A DNA stretch of 64,000 nt from Scleromitrula shiraiana. Taxonomy: Eukaryota; Ascomycota; Leotiomycetes; Helotiales; Sclerotiniaceae. Below the pieces are notes generated by a model that saw only the letters and a program-made list of their open reading frames with translations, was not told where the DNA came from and searched no databases. Positions within the stretch are counted from its first letter, which is position 1. The number at the start of each line of letters is the position of its first letter. Location of the stretch: assembly GCA_028455995.1 (NCBI GenBank), contig JABELC010000001.1:62001-126000 (forward strand), written 5' to 3'. The position numbers and the translations under genes were made by a program. This document shows positions 55,061 through 64,000 of this stretch, piece after piece.

Positions 55061-56260
55061 CTATTTCAACTTATTCTCCTTCATGATTTTGAATAAGCAC
55101 AAACAAACCTCTTCACGTGTCGGGCGATCTAGAGGATTGATTACAAGCATTTTCCTTAGAAGATCCAAATACTTGCCCCGCACCGGTTCATCAACGAATG
55201 TAAGACCTACCTTTTCCCATGGTGGTTGCACTGTCGCGTCCTCTTCTCTCTCTCTCGATAACGATGCCCTTTTCAAGTAGAGCTTTCGTCCAAGGTTCCG
55301 GAACAGGCGTGGCGATTTGTGTCATTATGCTCTATAAAGCTGTGGCAGAGTCTCGCGATACACGATAGAGAAGGTCCTCTGTCCTGGACAGTATATGGAA
55401 GATATGTTATATGTTAATCTTCTCTTCATATCACTTAAAGTGTGGACCATACCGTAACGGCTAATGCCCAGATGTCTGCTGGACGATCAGAATAGAATTT
55501 CGATGAGGTTAGTTCTTCCATAAAAGATTCTGGAGCTCTGACAGTACGTTTGTTCACTGGAATTTCGGTTGGCATGTTTTGGCATGCTGTAATTCGACAA
55601 TCGTGTATTAACAAGTAAGTGGTAAAGAAAACAAAGAAGGGGAAGTTCATTACCATTGCTAAGATCAATAATTTGTAATTTTGCAGTGGAAAGAGCATCT
55701 TCGTGCGAGAAAATCTCTTTTTGCGAAATCCAAAAACACATTGTTGCTCATGAGATATTTTGGTGGTTGGTAATTAGGAGGCGGCCGACGAACTCTTTCT
55801 TTTGAGTAGGGTATCGGAAGTATGGGAATCACATCTGGGAAGTTGAGTTCCTCAAGGAATTCATGTCCGCTGAACATAAATTCTGGGGAGATTTTCAACG
55901 AGAGATTTTCTTGGTGTAAATCTATATAGCCTGGTTAGTGAAGAATTTGGAAGGTATTAAGGTTGGCATACTGTTGTGTGTGATATTTTTGCTATGTAAA
56001 AACGATAAACCAGATGCAAGTTGGAAGACAATAGCCTTGAGATTAAGCAGTTCTTTTTGTTTCTGGGTGAAAAAAGTCCAAGGAATCAAAACATCGAAGA
56101 CGAGGACCGTATGTTCATTTCTGATACCGACTCGCGATCGAAATGAGTCTCGAAGTCTAACAACCGAGCCGAGTCTTGACCTAGAAATCCCTCCAGAGTA
56201 GGAAGACTCGAAATAATCTGAAATTGGTATGGATTTTGAATTTGGTGACATGAATGACAT
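55061..56260 (-). pseudogene. SRPK-like protein kinase relic
   Basis: The minus strand carries kinase text in the right order: HTVLVFDVLIPWTFF, LKAIVFQLASGLSFLHSKNI, an HRD-region equivalent, ALSTAKLQIIDLSN (DFG region), PVNKRTVRAPESFMEEL (APE motif), SDRPADIWALAVTVW (subdomain IX), and LLRKMLVINPLDRPTREEV. This order and the LVFDVL motif resemble SRPK-type kinases of fungi. It is disabled. No glycine-rich ATP loop or VAIK lysine is found upstream. The catalytic-loop Asp position reads AAT (Asn) across the intron 55971-55922. The frame shifts near 55745, between the PPKYLMSNN and ISQKEIFSHED stretches. It shifts again in a GA dinucleotide run near 55250. Three other introns still look canonical. 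A working kinase would phosphorylate Arg/Ser-rich proteins. Confidence 0.8.
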
Positions 56261-56417
56261 TTGTTACTTACATAATAGGTATTTTTCGGTGTCTTGAGAC
56301 TAATAACTTAAATTTATAATCGGAGAGCTGCTCTCGACATTTATTAAATTGACATGTTTATGACCATTTTCAGTCTAGATTCCAGTTTAGATTCCAGTTT
56401 AATGTGGCTTATGCAAA

Positions 56418-56463
56418 TAGTGGCATAGTGGCATAGTGGCATAGTGGCATAGTGGCATAGTGG
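56418..56463. repeat. CATAGTGG octamer tandem repeat
   Basis: Five to six head-to-tail copies of the 8-bp unit. The repeat lies between the kinase relic and the P-protein promoter. Confidence 0.9.
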
Positions 56464-56874
56464 CGTAATATGCAGGCTGGAGGCGAGGCAGGTACGAATT
56501 TTTTTTAATGCCGTTTGCAAGCGTCTATTCCCATTTTCTAACTGGGTCTAAGAGATATGAGGCAAAGCTAGAGAGGGGAGATCTTTCATGAAAAAGTTGA
56601 CACTTATTTACTATTATTATTTTATTATAGTTACTTTCTTTTGACAGTTAAAACTTACCTAAAGATTTTCTGTTCATGAATTTTGATACTATTTTCTCTC
56701 TCTTTTATTATTATTATTTATTTATTATTTATTTATTTTTTTAAAAAATATATATATCATCATATAATTACTATATCCTTCCTCCCCTTCTTCTCTCCAG
56801 AATTCAGAATTGTTCCTTATCTATATTCCATACTCCGAGTTCGCAATGTGGGACTTTTGATCCATCATATCTTC

Positions 56875-56918
56875 ATACCTATCATACCTATCATACCTAT
56901 CATACCTATCATACCTAG
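56875..56918. repeat. CATACCTATC decamer tandem repeat
   Basis: Four to five copies of a 10-bp unit lie about 330 bp upstream of the P-protein start codon. The period is close to one helical turn, which would place the units on one face of DNA. Confidence 0.9.
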
Positions 56919-57238
56919 ATATAGATAATCCCTAATCTTTCCGGGTCCCCTCCCCATCCCTCTATTCACTCATCTACCCTCATCAGGTCAGAGCACAACA
57001 GCTCCCCTTGTAGAAAATATTCCTTCAACTTTTCTTACAACTTTTCTTACATCTTTATATTCACCGACTTATTCTTTTTCTTACATTCTCCTTCGTTTCT
57101 TTCTTTTCCAGTAAGAAAAATAAGTTATTAAGGGGATAGAGAGAGAGAGATATCCTTCTTTCTTTTCCAAAAAAAAAAAAAGTTGTATAGACTTTTACAA
57201 CCTTCCTTTAATCTCCCCTCCTCAAATAAAAAGAGACA

Positions 57239-60200
57239 ATGGTTGCATTAAGTCTCGCACTTCGTGCCCAATTATCTCGCGTGGCAGTTCAATCGAGAAA
57301 TACAGTAATCAGAAGATCAAATCTCAATCGACCATGGATTTGTGGGCAATGTACAGCATCTGCCACTTCTTTACAGTCAATTGGAAGACGAACCTACTAT
57401 AACAGCTCTGCGAAGGATCAAACTACTAGTGAACCTACTATCTCTATTTCTAAGGGTTCTTATGCTCCTCTAGATACTTTCCCTCGTCGACATATCGGCC
57501 CTTCTCAAGAATGCACAGAGCAGATGTTAAAAGCTTTGGATCCGCCTGTGAAGAGCTTGGATGAATTCGTTAAACAGGTTTTACCTAGGGATATTCTATC
57601 ATCGAAAGACCTGAAGATCGATGCGACAGCCGACCATGGTGAAGAAGGTTTCAGCGAATCACAATTGCTTGCAAGACTGAAGTCAATTGCTTCGGAGAAT
57701 AAGATTATGAGAAGTTATATCGGTTGTGGATATGCTGGAACAAGAACACCTGAAGTTATCAAGAGAAATGTGTTGGAAGGCCCTGGATGGTATACAAGTT
57801 ACACTCCATACCAACCCGAGATCAGTCAGGGAAGATTGGAGTCTTTGTTGAATTATCAAACTTTGGTTTGCGATTTAACGGCACTTCCAATTTCCAATGC
57901 CTCTTTACTTGACGAATCTACTGCGGCTGCTGAAGCTATGACATTATCTATGAATGCTCTTCCGCTTGCTAGACAAAAGAACAAGAACAAGACATTCTTC
58001 GTTAGTCATTTGGTTCATCCTCAGACATTAGCTGTTCTGCAAAGTAGAGCAGACGGGTTCGATATTACGATCGAGGTTGGAGATATTCTTGCAGATGGTG
58101 GGAAGCGTTTGAAGGAGCTTGGAAGCGATCTCATTGGAGCTTTAGTACAATACCCTGATACTGAAGGTGGTGTAGAAGATTTTCGTGGTTTGGCTGATAT
58201 CATTCATGCTCAAGGTGCAACATTCAGTGTTGCTACTGATCTTTTGGCTCTTACCGTCTTGACACCACCTGGAGAATTTGGCGCAGATATTGCTTTTGGA
58301 AATGCTCAACGTTTTGGTGTTCCATTCGGTTATGGTGGTCCTCATGCTGCATTCTTTGCAGTTAGCGACAAGTACAAGCGAAAGATTCCTGGACGTCTCA
58401 TCGGTGTGTCGAAGGATAGATTGGGAGATAAGGCTATGAGATTGGCTTTACAAACTAGAGAACAACACATCCGAAGAGAAAAGGCAACTAGCAATGTATG
58501 CACAGCACAAGCATTGTTGGCAAATATGAGTGCATTTTATGCCGTTTACCATGGACCACAAGGACTTAAGGCCATTGCTGAGAGAGCAATCAAGGGTGCC
58601 CGAATTATCGAAGAAGGGCTCCATAAATTAGGATTTCAGACTGGATCTAGAGGAACTGGCTCAGATGGAAAGGTTCTTTTCGATACTGTTGTTGTTAATG
58701 TTGGTCAAGGAAAATCTGATGGAGTTCTTGCTCATGCTATCAAAGCTTACAACATCAACCTGAGAAAGTTTGATGACAGTCGTCTCGGTATAACTATCGA
58801 TGAAACTGTTGATGCCAAGGATCTCTATGAGATTTTATCTATTTTCAAAGATTTCTCAAAGTCAAGCGAAAACATCGAGATTGGTGGATTAGTGGAGTCA
58901 TTGAGCGAAATCCAATTCCCTGAGGCGTTAAAGAGATCCTCCGAATATCTCACTCATCCAGTCTTCAATTCTCATCATTCCGAAACCGAACTCCTCCGAT
59001 ACATTCATCACCTTCAATCAAAGGATCTTTCTCTCACTCATTCTATGATACCCCTAGGATCTTGCACAATGAAGCTCAATGCAACTACCGAGATGGCTCC
59101 AGTTACTTGGCCTGAGTTTTCTTCAATCCATCCATTTGTTCCAGCCGATCAAGCTCATGGTTACAAAGTCATGATTGATGAATTGGAGGCTGATTTGGCT
59201 ACTATTACTGGTTTTGACGCTGTCTCCTTACAACCTAACTCGGGAGCTCAAGGAGAATTCACTGGATTACGTGTTATCCGCAAGTTCCAAGAACAACAAC
59301 CTGGAAAGAAGCGTGATATCTGCTTAATTCCAGTGTCTGCTCACGGTACCAATCCTGCTTCAGCTGCTATGGCAGGCATGAGAGTTGTCACAGTAAAATG
59401 TGATATCAAGTCCGGTAACCTCGATATGGCAGATTTGAAAGCCAAATGTGAGAAATACAGCGAGGAACTTGGTGCCATTATGATTACATACCCAAGTACA
59501 TTTGGTGTATTTGAACCGGAGATTAAAGCCGCTTGCGATATTGTTCATCAACATGGTGGTCAGGTTTACATGGATGGTGCCAATATGAATGCTCAGATTG
59601 GATTATGTTCACCGGGTGAGATTGGTGCTGATGTTTGCCATCTCAATCTTCACAAGACTTTCTGTATTCCTCATGGTGGTGGTGGTCCTGGTGTTGGTCC
59701 CATTGGTGTAAAGTCACATTTGGCACCATTCCTTCCTGGTCATCCATTGGTGAAAACAGGTGGTGAAAACGCAATTGCTCCTGTTAGTGGTGCACCATGG
59801 GGTAGTGCAAGTATTTTACCTATCAGTTGGGCTTACGTCAAAATGATGGGTGGAAGAGGTTTAACTCATGCTACCAAGATTACTCTCTTGAACGCTAACT
59901 ACATCATGTCACGTCTTCGACCTCATTATCCAATTCTCTACACCAATGCCAATTCCCGCTGTGCTCACGAATTTATCTTGGATGTTCGTGGTTTCAAGGA
60001 ATCGGCTGGTGTGGAAGCTATTGATATCGCTAAGCGTCTTCAAGATTATGGATTCCATGCTCCTACTATGAGTTGGCCTGTCGCTAATACCCTCATGATT
60101 GAACCTACTGAATCGGAAAGTAAAGAAGAACTTGACCGTTTCATTGATGCTTTGATTTCCATCAGAAAGGAGATTAAGGCCGTTGAGGATGGAACTATCC

Positions 60201-60562
60201 CAAGATCAGGCAATGTTTTGAAGAACTCGCCACATTCCCAGAAGGATCTTTTGATTGGTGAATGGGATCGTCCTTATTCGAGAGAGGAGGCTGCTTATCC
60301 TTTACCTTACCTTAAGGAGAAGAAGTTTTGGCCTTCGGTTACTAGACTTGATGATGGTATATTTCCCCCCTATCTCTTTAATTTTCCCTTGGAATGAACT
60401 CCCTCCAACCCCCATCATGTTCTCTCACGTAATGATTATTCGCTAACACATAACCAAATAGCCTACGGAGATCTCAACCTCTTCTGTACATGCGGACCAG
60501 TCGAAGCGGAAAATGATGCCGAGGATGGTATTACGGGTGTTTCAGCTCCTAATCCTACTTAA
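57239..60562 (+). CDS. GCV2: Glycine dehydrogenase (decarboxylating), glycine cleavage P-protein
   Basis: Exon 1 (57239-60356) and exon 2 (60462-60562) join across a 105-bp intron to 1,072 residues, the usual length. The first 60 residues are Arg/Ser-rich without acidic residues, a mitochondrial presequence. The mature protein starts near FPRRHIGPSQECTEQMLKAL. Two homologous PLP-enzyme halves follow: YTPYQPEISQGRLESLLNYQ in the first, and SMIPLGSCTMKLNATTEM, LQPNSGAQGEFTGLRVI and VCHLNLHKTFCIPHGGGGPG in the second, the last containing the PLP-binding lysine. Exon 2 supplies YGDLNLFCTCGPVE, a conserved C-terminus. The enzyme decarboxylates glycine and passes the aminomethyl group to the lipoyl H-protein in the mitochondrial matrix, feeding one-carbon metabolism. 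It is intact. Confidence 0.98.
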
Positions 60563-62264
60563 TTTTCTATATGTTCGGGGGAAATCTAGAGAGAAGGATG
60601 GAGGAGAAGGGGTGGTTTCTGTTAGTTAACTTTGTTCAACACTTTTCAACACTTTTAGCATTTGGCTCTGGCATTTAGCGAGTATGCATGGCATGGCATG
60701 GTATGCAATCATGGAATGGAATGGGCGGATATAAAAAGGATTTATATGATAAGATATGATATTTCAACATCATAGATGGATGGTAGCGGATTTCAACAAA
60801 TGGATGGATGGTTGTATGTATTTCAACACGGTTGGCGAGGAGTTTATATGGCGTTTAGTTTAACCTTGGGGTTTTTAATGTGTTACGATACATAGAGAAT
60901 CGGTTCTTGGCTTCAACTGCTAAGAGGGAATGAACGGAATGGATGCAATGGTACATATGGATTCCGTTAGACCTTTTTCTTTTCTTTCATTTACTTTGCG
61001 ATTTGTTTGTGTCTTCGGTGCGGAGCGGCGATTTGGTGTGGTATGATATAGGAGGTGCGCATTCGGGGTGGCGTGGTATGCTTCGTAGGTGTGGCGAAGT
61101 GTGGGAGGTATGATGTAGGTGGGGGGGGGGGGGGGTGGTAATTGATATTATGGCATATACGTATTTATGTAATATGTACATAGCGATCAGTGTATCTATC
61201 CATCGCGACAGATGGATGGATGGATGGATAGATGGATAAAATTCAACAAGATTTTCCATTCCATCCCATCCTATTTTATTTCACCCTGTCCATACCATTC
61301 CCATATATCACTCTATTGATACTTTCATATCATCATACTTTCTCCCTGGGACCCTTAGCTTCCTTCTTGTCTTGTCCCGTTTCTTCAATTCAGATGTATA
61401 TCTGCAAAGTGCAAAGGTACAGAGAAACATTACGAGTATTTTTAACACCACGTTATTAAATACAAAGGATACAATATAATCATACATCCCCCGCTCCCCC
61501 CTCCCTCCTTCTTTCCGCCTTCATCTCACCCTACCATCCCGCGGAAGAAGCGGAGAGAGGTACGGAATGTAAAAGAGGGGGGTGTGTAGGCGTGTGGTTT
61601 GGGTTTGGGGTGTTTAGTAGATGGTAGATGCGTAGGTAGAAGGGTAGATACTATGTATGTAGTTAGAGAGATGTGTATGTAGTAGTAGGTATTAGCCAGG
61701 TAGAGGTATACATAGTAGATATGTAGGGTTTTATGCTTCCTACCTACTATTCTATTGTTTATTCTACCCCTTTATTTCAATCCAATCTAATCTAATCTCT
61801 CGATCTCATCTCATCTCACCTCATCTTATCATGTACTACTCAGCTTTCTTTGACTTTAGAGTTTGGAATTTGGAATTTGGGGTTTGACTTTGACTTTGAC
61901 TTTGACTTTGATGCTCCCCATTCTATCCATCCGGTATCAGATCGATCATACATACACTTCACATGGAAATCATCCATTTCACAATGATAATCCAATTAGC
62001 AAGATTAAATGTTTTCAAAGTATAATCTCGGCTTTGCATTCATTCATTACTATCGATTTTATCCATATCTGTCACATCCCGTGTCTCCAATATCATGCAT
62101 ATCCTATGGCATCCAATTCATATCTATACTATATATCTATGTATCTATCTATCTATAGAACATATTCGAGAACCATACTGTACTCACTCGTATTTTGAAG
62201 GGAAAAAAGACATTTTCAAGAGTTAATTTAAATTATCAAAAGAATTATCAACTTACTTGGACGG

Positions 62265-62428
<164 letters not shown>

Positions 62429-62520
62429 TCAATATAAATATCAATATAAATATCAATATAAATATCAATATAAAATCAATATAAATATCAATATAAATAT
62501 CAATATAAAATCAATATCCA
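62429..62520. repeat. ATCAATATAA tandem repeat adjoining the TAAA tract
   Basis: About eight copies of a roughly 10-bp ATCAATATAA/ATCAATATAAAT unit directly abut the TAAA tract, forming a compound satellite. Two length variants of the unit alternate. Confidence 0.85.
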
Positions 62521-63200
62521 CAGATACTAAATAACTAGTAACAGATTAATTAATTAATAAATAACGAACCAAAATACCGCTATATCATATCATATCATAT
62601 CATATCATATCATATATATTATATTAAACACTCACCGTTGCTAATAAGTCTCGAATAAAAAAAACACTTTATCCCATATAAAAACTCTACGAGTACTACT
62701 TCCTACTTACTACGTACAATTATATAATCTTCACCGCCTAATTAAGACATCATGACCATAAGAATGAATATCGAATCTAAAGCATGTATGTATATCTTAC
62801 CTGCTGCATAGTAGGTAGGTAGGTAGGTAGGTGATTTCAAGTCCAGAATCTACTTAGGAAAGGAATTTGGCTGGATTTTTTATATCCTTATATATATATC
62901 CATATATATATCCATATCCATATGTATACCTACCTACCTACGTACATACGTACCTACGTACCCTTATTACCTCGGTATTCTCACCTCGTGAATTTAATCA
63001 TACATATATATATACATATATACATACATACATACATACATACGCAGATAACCCACCCATCTAAATATACAAAACCAACTAACTAACTCACTCACTCACT
63101 TACTTTCAAGTTCCAGCTCACAAATATCATATCTACTAGTTCTACCGTACTAGTTCTACCGTACGAGTTCTACCGTACGAGTATGTATACACCATTCCGC

Positions 63201-63247
63201 ATCACATCACATCACATCGCATCACATCGCATCGCATCACATCGCAT
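63201..63247. repeat. CATCAC/GCATC tandem repeat
   Basis: About nine copies of a pentamer alternating ATCAC and ATCGC. Confidence 0.85.
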
Positions 63248-63742
63248 AGGTAATATTCTTTACATTCTCTCCCCCCCTCTCTCTCCCTCTCTCTCAAACT
63301 TCTCATCTCTCATCCCCCTCTCCTCAAAAACCATTTCCCCTTAATAACCAAGTAACTAAGTACCTCAGGGCTAGGTATCCATTCCATGTTAACTAATCCG
63401 CATCAATCCGCATCGATCCAATATAATCCAATCACAATCACAATCACAATCCAATCACAACCCAAGTAAACCAACCGATTCTCCACACCCACACGTACAC
63501 ACGTATACACATGAAAATTGAGGGAAACGAAATATTCATCCATGCATCCATCCATGCATGCAGCGCAACCTAACCCAAGCCAAGCCAAGCTAATCCAACC
63601 CATGCTCCGATCTCTCTCCCTCCCTCCCTCTCTCTCTTCTCTTTCCTTCCCCAACAAAACCCAACCCAAACCAGATCAGATCAAATAAAATCAAATCAAA
63701 TCAGACATCCACTCCAATCCAAACCAATCCAAAGCAAAACCT

Positions 63743-63840
63743 CCATCCATCCATCCATCCATCCATCCAAGGTAAAAATATACGTATAGACTAAAGCCAC
63801 CTAAGCCACCTAAGCCACCTAAGCCACCTAAGCCACCTTA
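63743..63840. repeat. CCAT and TAAGCCACC tandem repeats
   Basis: Seven copies of CCAT lie at about 63743-63770 and five copies of the 9-bp TAAGCCACC unit at about 63795-63838. Confidence 0.9.
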
Positions 63841-64000
63841 CTATGCATGCATTCATTCATTCATTTCTCTCTCTCCATGTCTGTGTGTGTATCTTGTATC
63901 CCATTTGTTTCGTCCCGTTTGTTCCGTTTATTCCAACCCATCCCCTCCCATCACATCCCCTCCCATCCCCTCCCATCCCCTCACCAAGCATCAAATTAAA

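Larger units (their letters stand above)
56261..57238. promoter_or_regulatory. Upstream region of the glycine decarboxylase gene
   Basis: Nearly 1 kb upstream of the P-protein start. It contains an 8-bp CATAGTGG tandem (about 56418-56463), a 10-bp CATACCTATC tandem (about 56875-56918) and a long CT/T-rich tract with GAGA runs (57000-57200) immediately before the start codon, typical of a strong fungal core promoter. No kinase N-lobe is found here. Confidence 0.55.

Noticed and set aside
63795..63838. Regular TAAGCCACC units considered as a CRISPR-like array
   Set aside because: The units are directly adjacent with no spacers, and the genome is clearly eukaryotic.

Overview
This window is nuclear DNA of a filamentous ascomycete. 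Genes carry short introns (about 50-150 bp, GTRNGT donors, CTAAC-type branch sites, YAG acceptors). The gene set is fungal: cell-wall alpha-1,3-glucan synthase, a QDE-1-like RNA-dependent RNA polymerase, Zn2Cys6 regulator remains, ERG6, Nup57/Nup54, Zuotin, Mzm1, Tom5 and Slt11. The AT-rich intergenic DNA, rich in microsatellites, and the protein flavour suggest a leotiomycete, perhaps Sclerotiniaceae (Botrytis/Sclerotinia type). That placement is inference and was not tested by a search.

Layout. 0-3.6 kb: the 3' part of an alpha-1,3-glucan synthase gene, cut by the window edge. 4.5-8.1 kb: two damaged minus-strand genes, an F-box/LRR-like gene and a GH51 arabinofuranosidase relic. 9.9-14.1 kb: an intact RNA-silencing RdRP. 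14.7-17.5 kb: a disordered hypothetical protein and a small secreted Gly/Ala-repeat protein. 17.9-23.9 kb: a decayed stretch holding a broken Zn2Cys6 regulator, an intact deoxyribose-phosphate aldolase, and remnants of two further genes. 25.0-26.7 kb: a BAR-SH3 (Rvs167-type) protein. 28.3-30.95 kb: a protein with a ZGRF1/Mte1-like N-terminus. 32.1-34.3 kb: a zinc-finger-like membrane protein. 35.8-43.7 kb: a dense housekeeping block (ERG6, SLT11, MZM1, an unusual internally repeated protein, ZUO1). 44.9-54.6 kb: a SLIP-GC-like large GTPase, an NDUFA8-type complex I subunit, NUP57, a GNAT acetyltransferase and a TOM5-like gene. 55.0-56.3 kb: a broken SRPK-like kinase. 57.2-60.6 kb: the glycine cleavage P-protein. 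60.6-64.0 kb: a gene-free, microsatellite-dense stretch.

Functionally there is no obvious gene cluster. Neighbours serve unrelated housekeeping roles: wall synthesis, sterol synthesis, splicing, mitochondrial import and respiration, nuclear pore, ribosome-associated chaperone and one-carbon metabolism. The most notable features are (i) a concentration of decaying genes whose lesions can be read base by base, (ii) the intact silencing polymerase lying among them, and (iii) an unrecognised protein built from three tandem YVGYY-type repeats plus a duplicated His/Cys motif. No plainly new defence or biosynthetic system was found. Exon boundaries were derived by hand from splice consensus and frame and would need transcript data for confirmation.
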